The translations under genes and the position numbers were made by a program. This document shows, piece by piece, positions 34,161-46,179 of a DNA stretch of 64,000 bases. The notes below the pieces were generated by a model. The model was not told the origin of the DNA. It did no database searches and saw only the letters and a list, made by a program, of their open reading frames with translations. The stretch lies in assembly GCF_000218685.1 (NCBI RefSeq), contig NW_006763307.1, positions 674,846-738,845 of the forward strand. Reading direction: 5' to 3'. Positions within the stretch are counted from its first letter, which is position 1; each line of letters starts with the position of its first letter. Origin of the DNA: Serpula lacrymans var. lacrymans S7.9 (lineage: Eukaryota; Basidiomycota; Agaricomycetes; Boletales; Serpulaceae).

Positions 34161-35122
34161 ATGGTTAAGCCGGAGAAGGAAACTATAGCCAAGTTCAACG
34201 AGCAAGTCAACATGTCACTCGACGAGCTCGAACCTTGGCTCGAGTCGGATCAAAGCCATCAGGCTGGCACCGGCGTGGGCCTTGAGAGCGGCCATAAAAT
34301 AGTAGAGATCCTGAAAAAGAACCCAGATAAGGATCCAGACGAGTACGAGGAGGTAAGAAAGCTGGCCAATCGCCCAAGTTGGATGACAGTCGGGACTAAA
34401 CCTTACGCGTAGAAAGACTTGGACCACATGCGCAAGGTGGTGGGGTGTGTTCTTCCCAGCGTACATCGCCTGTCAGGCATTCTTACTAAACCGAAGTGCC
34501 AAGGTACAACAGCCGTCATTTGGCGCAAGAGGACCACCTAAAGGAGACCAAAACGAAGGAGGAGCTGGAGAAGACGAAGAGCACCATCAGGTAAGTCACA
34601 TTGCCAGTAATAAGCTATCCTCTTGCGGTGAGTACGGCACTGACTTGATTCTCAGTCTTAGGAACTGGGGTCATGTGAGATATCACAAGAGAAAATCTGT
34701 TGTATGAATAATTCTCAATCAATACTTCGCAGGATCCAATCAAGAGTTTGGAAAAAGACGAAAAGGCACAAACTGGCGCCCAAGACACGGCTGACAGGTC
34801 GAAGGGTACAGAAGACAAACGTGGCAACGCTGATGACGATAAGCACGATAATGAGATACCCACTGCCGCCTGCAAGAATGTCAAGCGCAAGCGCGAAGAG
34901 TCTGCGGAGCCTAGGATCAGTCGCAGAAAGGTGGACAGCGGCGATCTGGAGGTCAGCAACATGGGCGAGAACCAGGCAAAGCAGACCGCGGCCACCAATA
35001 CTCGCACAAAATCACCATATTCCAAAGACAGTGTTGAAGGCGATAGGCATACTTCTAAGCCCACCTCCAGTCGCACTCCCACCAGAAAGTCCACTAGGAA
35101 AACCAGGGTCACTAGGAAATAG
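34161..35122 (+). CDS. DUF3140 family protein with basic C-terminal tail
   Basis: Exons 34161-34352, 34413-34444, 34513-34590, 34656-34674 and 34733-35122 give 236 residues. The conserved DUF3140 core is visible across joins: VNMSLDELEPWLESDQS, SGHKIVEILKKN, EKDLDHMRKVVG, RHLAQEDHLKETKTKEELEK and SLRNWGHDPIKSLEK. The fourth exon is only 19 nt and codes SLRNWGH. The last 120 residues are Lys/Arg/Thr-rich (TRTKSPYSK ... RTPTRKSTRKTRVTRK), like a nucleic-acid or chromatin-binding tail. Function of the family is unknown; nuclear location is my inference. The intron 34445-34512 was chosen over an alternative in-frame read because only it recovers the RHLAQE motif. Confidence 0.8.
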
Positions 35123-35467
35123 ATATAGATTTGTACTATAAATTAGCCCGCAGTGGCCTTGAAGAAAGTCGAATACCCCGTTCTCGTTAAATGGAAAGTA
35201 CAAATTGACTCTGTTACATGGCGACAATGACAATATTAATGGTGGTAGTTGGATACAAAGCTTGCTCTCTGTTTTTGGTCCAACGATGGAATATGGATGG
35301 CCGTGAGAACAATTATACGTAAATGGTCTTTTAGCTTTTCGTAGGAGCCAAAATAAAAAAGCTCAGAGCTCGAGGTCGTTGTCAGTTAAACCATCACCAG
35401 CCTCTAGCTCTTGGAAAATATCTTGCGTGTCCGGAAAATAAGGTGACCATCATATTGGTCATTCACA
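35123..35467. other. intergenic, no gene seen
   Basis: 345 bp holding the DUF3140 gene 3' UTR and the promoter of the next gene on the same strand. Confidence 0.5.
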
Positions 35468-38227
35468 ATGTCGGTTGCATTGGACGGGGCACACTTGGAG
35501 GACAAGGATGGTCTAATCCAACCTGACAAACTTGCAAGCACACATAACGACAATCCTCAAATTTCGACACCCCCGCCGTCAAATAACTCGGACGAATTAT
35601 CGCCTACAAACGAGAACGCCCTCGTACAGACGCAAAAGAAGAAGAAAAAGAAGAAGAGCAAGAAGCCTAAAGCAAAGGAGTCTCCTTCAGGTGCTCCTAC
35701 TGCAGATGTCGAACGTGACCGTGCTTCGGTGCTATGCATCAGCAGAAACAAACATTGGAGGTACATCAGCTCCTACCATGTACGTTTATTCGGTCCTTTC
35801 TCTACTCCTGTAGATAGTAGCTGATGTTTTGCCATTATGATTATTGTGTTTCTGTAGGGTCCATGGCTCCAGCTCCCCCTAGAACTTTTGGAGTCCCTGC
35901 TTGTCCTCAACCTGGATCCAGCTACCCTTTCTGTACCGGAAACAAGGTTGCCAGCTCTCCCCCCGCCCCCGCCTTCGTCGACTCACCATTCTCACTCTTA
36001 CTCTCACACTATCCAAAACTCTCGCATGCGCGACCGTGATCGTGGATTTCATTCTCTAGCAGATCATACACCGCCCGACTCCCCGCGTAGCACCTTCACA
36101 CCCCTTCCTGCCACCTACACTTCTACCGTATCAGCACCGGCACCATTCCCCTTGCCTTCCCCAGGAAAGGCAACTCCTCCTCCCATCGATCCGGGTGTCT
36201 TTCGCAGTGTCACCGCTATCCGGAGACTCATCGACGAAGCAGCGGAGCTTTCCGTTCGTGCAACCTCTGGGCTCTCTGCTGCTGCTCTCGGTTCTATGCG
36301 TGCTGGCGGTGGAGGTGGTGGCGCATGGGCTGCTGCACAGGCTTTGGGGCTCGATGGATCGGGGCAAAATGCTGGAGGTCGTAACGTTGCCATGAGTGCT
36401 ATGCGGGTACATCGATTACGGGCGCTTGCCGTGCAGAAGCTTGCACTGGCTTATAAAGCGGATGAAATTGCGAGCAGCGTCATGGTAATGCAAGGTGGCA
36501 GCGTATTTGACGATATCGCGGAGCGAGTGCTCAAACATGGTTCGTTGATGGCTTTCTGTTGGATGATTTATTGACAGTGAAAGAATTAATGGTATCGCCC
36601 TTATAGACCCTGGTGATTTGGATGCCCGTTATGTGCATTTCTTTCATGAAAAGATACCTTCCAGGTTCGTGTACCGTATTTATTTTGTTGCACGTCCACA
36701 ATCTGTAACTGGCTTAGCAGACAACTGGCCGAATCGACTACCACACAGCTGTTAGATGAACTCATCGCAGCGCAACCGCAGCGTTTGGAATTGTACCGAA
36801 CTCGCGGGATAGTCCATTGTTTCCGCGACGAATATACGCAAGCTACGAAGGATTTCACTTATGCACTCAAAGAATCTCGTGCTGCACGCAAAGCCAGGCT
36901 TGCTCATAGGAATGTCACTTCTTCAAGCGAGTCTCGGGGCAAGAGCCACAAGAAGAAAAAAGGTCATAATAAATCAAATGGACAGGCTCCACCCAGCGGC
37001 ACTAGTGCTTCAGCTGAAGCAACCACTATAGAAGGCCCTGACGGAGAACCACTTCTTTTGCATCCCTCTGTTTTACCTGATGCACCTGATCCTATCGAAC
37101 CACAGCTCCTCTTCCTCCGTGGCTCCGCTTTCCTACAGCATGCTGTCTTCCTTATCGAATCCACAATACTTCAACTAGAGGGGATTGGTAAAACGCCAGC
37201 GGCCCTCGATGGGGCTGAGCTACGCTTATGCTACGTTGAAAATGGGCGCTATGGAGGTGTCGAAATCGGTAACCCCGACGGGCCTCTTGGGCGTAGTGAT
37301 GGAGCAAAGGCTCGCGCGTACAGACACGTTCTTGCGGAAGAAACTTTCCGAGAGCAGATTTATGCACTCGTGCGAAAGAGCATGCGGGACCATGAACGAT
37401 TCCTTGCCCACTTTGATACACTGGAAGGACCTCCCCCCGCAGCCAACGGCGATGGCCCTCCTGCAGACTTGGCACAAAGAGTTGAGATGGCATTCCTGTT
37501 AACGGAGTCCGTACGCCCAGGCACCCACTCTGCAGCGGCTGGGCTAGCATCCGTAGATTCGGTTGTACCAGCTATGTTCACGACGTACCACCCTCTGCTT
37601 GTAGAGTCACATTTTAGCATCTTGATCTGCCAGCTTATGCTCATGAATCTGCCCACACTGCTTCCTAATTTCGCACGCACGGCTGCGCTCGTCGATGGTC
37701 TGGAGGGCTATCCTGTCTTCCTCCCCCCACGATCCATGGCCCAAGCTGAGTTCATTGAAATGCTCGAGCGTCTTGCTAGTGGATGGAAAGTTGGCGTACA
37801 GCCTCATTCGCTCCTTGCTCAGGCGACCGGCAGGCTGGCTATCGAGGCTCCGCCATCTTCGCCACCCACGCCCTCGATCGATGCCATGTCCTCATCTTCA
37901 GGTGATAGCGATTCCACACGTCCTAGTGCTTCTACATCTACTTGCCACGACTCTAGTCCTTCCTCGCAACAATCACCGGGCTGCGATACGCCCACAAACA
38001 GAAGTCGCATGGATCTCGTTGAGAATCTGGACTGTATGCGCATGTTACTGGTACCTGTTGCAGCGAGGCAAAAAGAGAGAGCTGATAAGGCAGCGGCTGA
38101 GCGAGCAGCGGGGACGAACAAGAAGAAACCGCTAAACATCAATATACCCCTTCACGGCCCACGGGTAGAAATCGTGCTGGCTTGGCTCGCTGCAGTGCAC
38201 TTGGTTGAATTAGAAAGCGTTGCATGA
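35468..38227 (+). CDS. large TPR-like protein of unknown function
   Basis: Four exons, 35468-35779, 35858-36539, 36607-36664 and 36721-38227, give about 852 residues. An N-terminal disordered region ends in a Lys run (TQKKKKKKKSKKPKAKE). It is followed by LPLELLESLLVLNLDP, Pro-rich and Gly-rich stretches, and helical segments VTAIRRLIDEAAELSVRAT and MRVHRLRALAVQKLALAYKA. A segment LIAAQPQRLELYRTRGIVHC with FRDEYTQATKDFTYALKESR looks like a TPR-type helix pair. A second Lys-rich patch (GKSHKKKKGHNK) and a helical C-terminal half (LLVESHFSILICQLMLMNL) follow. I do not recognise a named family. The 36540-36606 intron is chosen because it alone keeps the frame. Confidence 0.8.
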
Positions 38228-38643
38228 ACGTGAGCGAAAAGTGACATTGGTCACTGCTACGTTGTTTTGGTTGTCTTTCCCTTTAATTGTATATTTATGT
38301 GCGTCTAGCATGTGTGAGTGTGATTGTAAACGCGTGGTTCGAAACCTACCCTTTGAAAGAGCACGGTCTTGAACTAGTTAGTGCAATAAGTATTTTTCTG
38401 ACTGCAACGAGAAAGATTACGCCAAGGAGAGATAAGCTAGTCTCGATGTCTAGCTATATCAGCTGGGCGGTATCTCGAATAACCACACATGTCCCAAAAA
38501 GTAACAATGACCGTCTGCCTGATCGCCTTACTGTACAGATAACGCATTGCTGTTTCTGTACCAGTCTTTCGTAATATCACAAGATGGTCAACCTGCATTG
38601 TATCTGACGTGATTTTTCTCCGATATGCCCCGCATGGTCAAAA
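38228..38643. other. convergent 3' region, no gene seen
   Basis: 416 bp between the TPR-like gene and the minus-strand membrane-protein gene. Short open frames only. Confidence 0.5.
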
Positions 38644-39598
38644 TTATTCATTCTTCGTGTTTCGGTACTCGTCGACTTCGACCCTTGCTCGCGAGACATG
38701 TTTTTCGAGATAACGGCTGTTGAACGGCACTGCCAATGCTGTCGCGACTAAAACAGGAACCAGGAAGAGTAGCACTGGTAAAACTGAAGCCGGCAAGACT
38801 CCCATGTAAAGGGGTTCGAGAATCAAGATGAATGAGATGGGATCGCCAACTGGTGGAGGTAAACCACCAGATCGAGACAAGTAGGTAGATGGGCTAAGGA
38901 CGCCGGTATCAGTGAGACGTATGCGAGCATACTTCTGGCGAGTGGTGGTGGAGCCAGCAGATGATTTGTGTGGAGACCTGATGGATGTAGTATCGTTATG
39001 ATCATCTGTCAAGGATCGGCTGGATTCTGTGTATGATTGGCGACTCAACAGAGATTCTGGGGAATAAATTTGGATGGAAAAATCCGCGGGGGTCTGGAAT
39101 AATGAAAGAAACATTGATGAAGTTACAGAATGGTGTGATTTAATAACATTGCCTTGAATGAGGATTAATAAACAGACGTACGGACGCAGGCCATGATAAA
39201 CGGAGAGTAAAATATGAATAATATCTCCAGCCTTCGTCATCCAGCTGCAGTGTCACCCAAAGCTCGTGGGGACACGAGAACGGCGCTTGTCCTAGCGAAG
39301 AATATGCAGGCTCGCATACTTCATTGAGAGGCGTGTTGAGAGGCGCGGGCTGTACACTCCATTGTCCCTCGTTTTGTGCGTAATGCAATAATGGCCTTTT
39401 AGTAAGAAAAATGAGGCAGTTAGTAATTAAGAGACTCGGGAAGCAGAAGATGTGCTTTTACCAGTTATATGCTGGAAGCTCAGCGCCATTCTCGTCTGAA
39501 GCAATGAAATTGATAATCTCCGTGTTCGCAATGGCCGTTTGACATAACAAGGACAGCAGTAGCAGTGCAAGAATCAAAACGCGGCTGACCTCAAACAT
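38644..39598 (-). CDS. secretory-pathway membrane protein, unrecognised family
   Basis: Three exons, 39462-39598, 39182-39395 and 38644-39093, give 266 residues. The N-terminus is a clear signal peptide (FEVSRVLILALLLLLSLL then CQTAIA). The luminal part has paired motifs HYAQNEGQWSVQPAPLN and HELWVTLQLDDEGWRYYSYF, then TPADFSIQIYSPESLLS, a Ser/Thr-rich linker, and one strong membrane helix (VLPASVLPVLLFLVPVLVAT) followed by a basic tail YLEKHVSRARVEVDEYRN. Topology is thus a type I single-pass protein with a short cytosolic tail, probably in the ER or secretory pathway. I could not assign a family or reaction. Confidence 0.78.
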
Positions 39599-40117
39599 GT
39601 AACAGCGTATGGTCCAGATACCGGTTCAAGTGGCGAAGGGGTCCAAGTATTTAACTTGGCTCGGTTCACTCTTCACTACAAGAAAGCATTCTGCCATATT
39701 TAGGGTCCGCGCTAAGCGAGTATGTTTACTATCAGAGGGTACGTATAAATTCATTATGTAGCCATAGGCAGAAAGAAGTAGCCCGAGGGAATTATAAGAC
39801 AAAACCTGAAGTTAAGGAGAGTTACGGTCAACTCAAGTGCCAGTGATAAGCAAAAGTATGGACCGGTAAAGCGAAAACAACTGAATTGGAGATCAAATGC
39901 CACAGGCATCAATTCCACATGCTATCCTGAAGGCAGGCGGACAAGAAGGGGACGAGATCGAAAAAGGAACGTTGATCTTGACAGAATGGAAAGTTTGACA
40001 GACATCATGAAACGTGCACGTTAAACAGTGGAAAATAGTAAGGTAAAAGAGTAGCCTGAAGGAATGAACTGAAGGCCTCGTGTAAAGCGCGATGCGTGAT
40101 GACCCTCCTTCACATGC
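39599..40117. other. intergenic, no gene seen
   Basis: 519 bp between two minus-strand genes; no coding signal. It holds the promoter of the membrane-protein gene and the 3' UTR of the zinc-finger gene. Confidence 0.5.
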
Positions 40118-41023
40118 TTAATTCATGGTCAATCGTCCCATCTTGCTGAACATATTGTCCATAGTGTTTTGAACAGATTTGAACCTCGCCACACCGCACT
40201 TTTCGCTCTCGACATGCTGACATAAAGCGCTGAGAGTCACGAACTGCACACGGCAGCTGGTCAGCGGACACCTGTAAACCTTCTCTCGATGGAATGGGCT
40301 GGCCAGATGTTGGTTCAGGGCGTCCAACGACCTGAATTCGGTGTGGCACAAGTAACATTCGAAGAATGCTCCATTCCAAGCCGCTCTCGTGGCCGTGTAT
40401 TGCCGTCAAGAGGCGGGCAGGGTTGGTGATGACATTCCCTCTGTCCTGTTCACGAACGTATCGATCGACGGTGCGACGGTCTACCCCTGATTGACACTTT
40501 CCAGACTCAAGGTGGAGTACGAGAGCAGACTTGGAAACAAATGCTTGTGCACAACCGCGAAAGGGGCACACCACATCTCTGGGGCGATGGGTGGACGAAT
40601 TCATATGCTGAGGCGAGATGGTCAGATAGAGGGCTAGATTATGAACAAGTGCATACATACAGCCTGCAAATTGCTGGCAGACACAAAGAGTCTTTTGCAC
40701 GATACACAATAATGATGGACCTGACGATTATGCTCATGCAGACCAAAATCATTCTTGAATACCTTGTTGCAAGACGGGCAATAGCTATGGTTATCGTGAT
40801 TGTGATCGATAAGGTCCTCACGGTCTTCAAAGTGCTCATCACAGTATTGGCAATAAGCATGGTTACGGCTTTGAACGTAGTGCTCTTTGAGACCTGTGCG
40901 GGTCGAAAACTCCACTCCACAAGACCAGCAGGGGAAATTGTGATTGTCAGAGTAACGGAGATGCTGGCTCAAGGCATGCGCATTAGAGAAGTAACGATCG
41001 CAATAGTCGCAGAAGGCCATCAT
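40118..41023 (-). CDS. multi-C2H2 zinc-finger protein with an apparent frameshift
   Basis: Exon 1 (40661-41023) begins MMAFCDYCDRYFSNAHALSQ and carries five closely spaced C2H2-type fingers (CDYC, CWSC, CQYC, CPSC, CVSC). After a 53-bp intron, exon 2 (from 40607) adds CPFRGCAQAF with HLESGKC and, near the end, CYLCHTEFRSLDALNQHL and CPLTSCRVQFVTLSAL. The family is known from many Agaricomycetes as unnamed zinc-finger proteins. Reading is broken near 40393: the frame before (DRGNVITNPARLLTAIHG) and after (TRAWNGAFFECYLCH) differ by one base, at a ggcc run. No plausible intron repairs it. Either a recent pseudogene or an assembly error. Confidence 0.72.
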
Positions 41024-41357
41024 GGGCCATGTTCAAGATAGTCGCGTTGTCGGGTATGAAGTTTTGACTGGCGCTGGTGATAGTTTGCAATGATAACGAG
41101 ACACAACCGCTGACTGGATTTTCCCGTGAATCTCGCTGCAAGCTAGTTCTCAAGTGCTTCAAGGGGTATATCTAAGAAGAAATGGTGGCAGGGAGGGAAG
41201 GTGTCCGTCGCTGAGTCAATGCAATGGCGCGGCGTCGCGTGATATTCAAATTAGGCGGTGCACGGGGTCCAATACGCGTGAATAACGTGACGTCCGTTGT
41301 TTTTGTTTCTGCCAATTTCAGCGCGAGTGCATCTTCACCATCACCTTCCAAAGCGAA
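41024..41357. promoter_or_regulatory. divergent promoter, zinc-finger gene and centrin
   Basis: 334 bp separate the two start codons. A cluster of CpG and cgcg steps lies at 41228-41295 near the centrin side. No further motif recognised. Confidence 0.4.
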
Positions 41358-42305
41358 ATGTACACCTCATCAGCACAGAAGGCAAAAAGACGCACGCACC
41401 CTCGACCAGAACTCACAGATGAGCAAAAGCAGGAGATTAAAGAGGCTTTTGAGCTATTCGACACGGATAAGGACGGCTGCGTCGATTATCATGAGCTCAA
41501 AGTCGCGATGCGCGCGCTAGGATTCGATATGAAGAAGGCAGAGGTCCTCAAGATTCTGCGAGATCACGACAAGACAGGTCATGGGTTAATGGACTTTGAA
41601 GACTTTGCAAAAATCAGTTGAGTCCAATTGCCTTTTTTGTCTCGTTCAATTATCTCTCCAAAGCTAGCCTGCCATATTTCCAATATGGAGCATCCCAAAT
41701 CAAAAAAAGATGACATACCCAAACATGCGTGTCTTTTGACCTTCTATCATACATTTCCAACTTGCTTGACAACGCGCCTTGTCCGCCAGACTGACCCGAT
41801 CTTCCATTGCAGTGAGTGAACGGATCCTGGCTCGTGATCCGATGGACGAAATCCGCCGAGCCTTCCAGCTATTCGATGACGATAACACTGGGAAAATTAG
41901 TCTTCGAAACCTTCGCAGAGTAGCGAAGGAAATAGGCGACCGACTGGAAGATGATGAACTGTGAGTTGCGCCAGCCTTTTTTTTGACCTTCTTTGTGGAG
42001 TTTCGCACAACAATCGATCGAAGCACAGCACCGTGACCCAGTTCGACGTTTTCGAGCACAGTCATACTGTCACGCACCTTTCCCTTTTTGCGACACTTTT
42101 TGTTCACCGCTATTCATCGATAAAAATGGCTTTTTCCTATCCGTGTGCCCCCCATGTCATGTCAATACTGATGCCCTTTTTTTTCTTTCTGTTTCTTTTT
42201 TTACCAATTTACCCTAGACAAGCCATGATCGATGAATTTGATCTTGACCAGGATGGAGAAATTAATGAGCAAGAATTTTTTGCTATCATGACCGACGATG
42301 CATAG
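41358..42305 (+). CDS. CDC31: centrin (CDC31/caltractin)
   Basis: Three exons, 41358-41616, 41813-41960 and 42218-42305, give 164 residues, the normal centrin length. Four EF hands are in order: the first with loop [12 protein letters not shown], the second with [13 protein letters not shown], the third with [12 protein letters not shown] and the fourth with [13 protein letters not shown] basic N-terminus ([20 protein letters not shown]) and the linker [20 protein letters not shown] are typical. The family binds calcium and is needed for spindle-pole-body duplication, and also sits in the nuclear-pore TREX-2 complex. The two introns are long for this genome (196 and 257 bp). The ATG at 41358 is the first in the coding frame. 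Confidence 0.93.
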
Positions 42306-43918
42306 CCCCTCCGGGCCGTACCCATGACCTCGTTAAATCCCTCTCGCCTTCCCTTTTCGTCGCCGTACGCCCCATAGAGTCTCCTTGAATTTCTTACTAT
42401 CTATCGTCGTTCGCATCCCCCTGCTATTCTATTCAGCCACACCTCTCGTCGTGCCTTTTTCCGGCTGTCCTATCCCGTAAGCATACATGAACCCCTCTCT
42501 TTTTGTGTGAAAGAGACTGAATAGCCCTGTCACCGGTTGTAGATGTATTCCATTAGCTTATCATCTCTCGTCATTTGTAATCATACTACTACGACATTCT
42601 GACAAAAGAAACAAGGGCGCATTTGAGCAAGTCACAAGCTCGTGATAAGATTTTTTTCTGTTCTCGCTCTTAGCTGTAATAGCCGAGAACTGGCCAATAT
42701 CCGCCGTTCCATAGTATCGATCGATCGATCATTTCTCAGCTGGAAGGATCCACGGACCAGAGAAACAAGAGCTGTCAGCTGGGAGCCTGTCCATCGTTTG
42801 AAATAATGACACCGATATCATATGCCATGCCGACACACTCATACCATAGCTACATACGTAGGAAATACAGCCTTTGTAAGACTGGAATGAAAACCAATCT
42901 TGGACACAGAAAAGAAAAAACCCCTAATAAAACCAGAAACCCATAACATACTTTACAAGCATAACGTACTTTCATACGCTACAGCTTACATTGCGCAGTT
43001 ACAATGTGTGAGACAACAAGATAGAGAAAAAGGAAAATAGCCGTCCGTGACTGTCCCAATGCGAAAAAGTGAAGTTACAAGGTAAACCCTATGAGGAGGG
43101 ATTGATTGCGGGATAGAATACAGCGTGAGGGCATCAGAGAGTCGTAGGGGTTCGTGATGGAGATGGAAGACCTGATAGGTTTGTTAATTTCCGCGACGAG
43201 ACGCACCAAGACGCCAAAAGGAAAAGGCAAGCCGCCGCAGATACCCAGTCACATCTACCGAACAGGAAAAGCGGTGTCCAGCTATACCATGTCGGGACCG
43301 AGCAAGAGCCACTGTGCGCGCCACAAAGGAAAAAGAGTCGTCGTCAGAGTCACAACCAGAAGAGGTACAGCGCAGCAGTGATGGTGGCCGCCGAGATGGC
43401 AGAAATAGCACGGATGATGGGTAATATGATCTTGGGCGACGGCGGTGAAAAGCATGGAGAGAAGTCGTTGGAATGATGTGTCATGAGAACGGTGATGGGA
43501 CAACAGCGGTTACATAGACCATAGGAATATCCCTAATACCATGCATGAAGGTATGAGGAAGCAGTGCACAGGCGCGCGCTTACTCGCTGCGGGACAGGTC
43601 CAGGATGAATTCGGGCGCTACGGTGAGAGACGAGCGGTAAAACGAATAAGACAGAATATACACAAGTCCATGAAAACGACAAAAAAAGAATAAAGGATGG
43701 ACATAGAGAGGGGTGCGATAGCATAAACGTGGCAGAACGAGAGATGGGTTACGTCTAGCGTAATATTTAGAAAAAACAGCGGAAAGAATCGGTAAAGGCT
43801 CCTAACTCGTCCCGTCACCGCAGAGGCATTGTTCTTGATGAAAGGGTGGTAAGGATCTTACCGTCGCTGCAGGAAATGATAGTGCGAACCTGCGCACATC
43901 ATATCGAACATCTGATCT
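42306..43918. other. long convergent intergenic region, no gene supported
   Basis: 1.6 kb between centrin and the minus-strand transcription factor. It likely holds long 3' UTRs. A gatcgatcgatc run lies at 42719-42730. Open frames are short and have no family features. Confidence 0.45.
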
Positions 43919-46179
43919 TCACCATGACCTTTCAGCGACCTTATCTTTCATCTTGGGATAATCTTTGTGCACCCTCATATGCTGCCCGAGGTTATCGTGC
44001 CGACTGAAGTCCTTTCCGCACCCCGGGTAAGGACACTTATGCGCTATTAAATCAACAAAGTCATATCGTCAATGAAAAAGTGATAATATGAGCGGATAAT
44101 AAACTCACGTTTCTCATTTGTGTGTATACTTCTCACATGCCGTTTGAGATGTTCGCCCCTTGCAAATAGCTTGCCACAGCCAGAGACTTGACATGCAAAC
44201 ATCCGGCCGTTGAGAGCACTTTCGCTGGGACGCACGTGCACGCCTCGAACATTGCTATGAGAAGTGCCGCTGAGAGTAGTCACTGTAGGCACACGCCGTC
44301 CTCTCGATTTCTTTGTCAAGTTAGGCACTGGAACTGGCACCGGCAAAGAGTTGGAGTGCCTCCGCGGCTTCTTCGACGATGGTGAAGTAGGCGAGAGCAT
44401 GGATGGCGAGCCTACAGGGGATTCCGATGCAAACTTGTCAGCATGTTGAGCGTACGCGGTCGCGTATGGGTTGTAGCGCGGCGACTTGGCGTTCGTGGAC
44501 GACCGTGGACGTAAATGTCGATTGCTCTGTGACGTTGTTCGCCTACGACCGTGGGGAAGAAATTCAGAGTCGTCATCCTCGTCGCCATCATCGCCCTCGC
44601 GATATTCATACTCGTCGTCACCAGCAATTTCTTCTTCGCCTTCGGCGTCTTCATCATCTCCTTCAGCGTCACGCTCATGATCAGATTCCACGGCGGCCGC
44701 CGACACGTTGGGCCTGCCATGCGGCTCTGGCCATCCAATCTCCTCCTCGCTCTTGACAGGCCTCTTGTCGCGTTCCGCACTACTGCCACTGAGCGTGCCA
44801 CCGGCGTCTTCTTCTGGCTCATCTTCCTGCAGCTCTCTATATGCTAATATGGGCGATACCTCCGCTGGTCTCACCGTTCTTTGTTGCGGTAGCTCTTGCG
44901 TTTGCACTCTCAGCTGCGCTCTTTCCTGACCCTGACACGTGCCATGACAAGCGTCCATAATGGATGACCCCAGATACGCAGGATGTCGCGAAACAGGCGC
45001 CGGCGACATTGCCATGCCCATGGCGGAAAGCTGTGCGTTTTGACCCTGGCCGTATCGCAATGAAGCTTGGAAGTCTGACTGCGAGTGGGACTGGGTCATC
45101 GGTCCCGCTGAAGCATGATGCTGATAAGTGCCAACATCAGACGTGGAAGGGCTGGGGTTGTGCAGGCCCATATCAAATAGAGCACTGTATGCCTGCATAC
45201 CGCCATTAACGTTGGGCTCCGTTGCAGACGGAGTGTATATATTGAGGTCTGGACGGATTGGCACATGAAGGTCGCCTTCATGTTTGATATGCATAGCCTG
45301 GGCAAAACGCTGATGGATGTGCTGCGGGGACACGGCCGAGCGAGGTGGAGAGATGGACGAATAGGAAGCAGAGATGGCTTCGCCTGGGTAGGTTAGATCC
45401 AACTCATCGAGTTCATTCCGGTAAGAGGTGGGTGCACTTGAGGACGCCATGGGGAGATTAGCAGTAGCGGTAGAGGAAGGATCATACATTGAACTGCCAT
45501 ACGGGTGAGATCCAGTATCGCGGCGCTGGGAAAGCTGCGGTGGAGAATAGGATGGTTGAAATTTCTTTGTACCGTAGCACCACTGCATGGACATGGGCAC
45601 TGAGACTGAGACAGGGATTTGTGCCGCGAGAGATGGGTCGTAAATATCTGGATTCTCTGTGGCGTAGCCAGGAATTGAAAGAGGTTTTGTGGCTCCAAAG
45701 GCGTAAGAGTAACCGGAAGCGGCGATGTCATCTGGTGATGGGTAAGCGTAAAAGTCATCGCTACCGCTGGCTACGTGAGTGGGTGGATGCGGTTCCATGG
45801 CCTCAATGGGCGGCTCTGGCAAAGGCGACTCTTCGTTTGGAAAAGAGCTGCTGGATGACGAAGACAATGGCGACTCGGCAGAAGCGGCAGCCGCATTGGG
45901 CGAATAGGAACACTGAGGCAAGCTGGCATGGAGGGAAGAGAGATGTGGCTGAGCAGAAAGATAGAGCGAGCGAGAGGGCGGGTGAGGCGACTGGGGAGAG
46001 AAGTGGCTGCCAGTGAAGCTTGAGCCTGAAGCGGTCCTCGAGTGGGAGTGGGCTACCTGGGAGAAAGGAGAGGAAGACATGTTTTGAGAGTCGTAGTGAT
46101 ACTGGCGTTGAGGACGATAAAATGGAATGGCTGAGGAAGGAAAAGAAGAAGGAAAAGCAAAGTTCGAGTGCGAATGCAT
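43919..46179 (-). CDS. Msn2-like C2H2 transcription factor (copy 1)
   Basis: Exons 44109-46179 and 43919-44043 give about 731 residues. The long N-terminal part is disordered, Ser/Pro/Tyr-rich, then an acidic stretch (DDEDAEGEEEIAGDDEYEY). A basic box PVPVPNLTKKSRGRRVPT precedes two C-terminal C2H2 fingers: FACQVSGCGKLFARGEHLKR with HVRSIHTNEKP, and HKCPYPGCGKDFSRHDNLGQ with HMRVHKD. That finger pair has the layout of Msn2/Msn4/Seb1 stress factors that bind CCCCT-type elements; binding here is inferred. The intron splits the finger linker EKP, as in copy 2. The frame stays open upstream to an ATG at 46689, but those residues look like translated 5' UTR. Start is therefore uncertain. Confidence 0.87.

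Noticed and set aside
36290..36330. Poly-Gly stretch in the TPR-like gene as a repeat-expansion site
   Set aside because: Only a short Gly run from mixed codons; ordinary low complexity.
40541..41041. 166-codon plus-strand open frame
   Set aside because: It is the antisense shadow of the C2H2 zinc-finger exon, whose Cys/His spacing is clear on the minus strand.
43154..43381. 75-codon plus-strand open frame between centrin and the transcription factor
   Set aside because: Low-complexity basic peptide with no start context, splice partners or family features.
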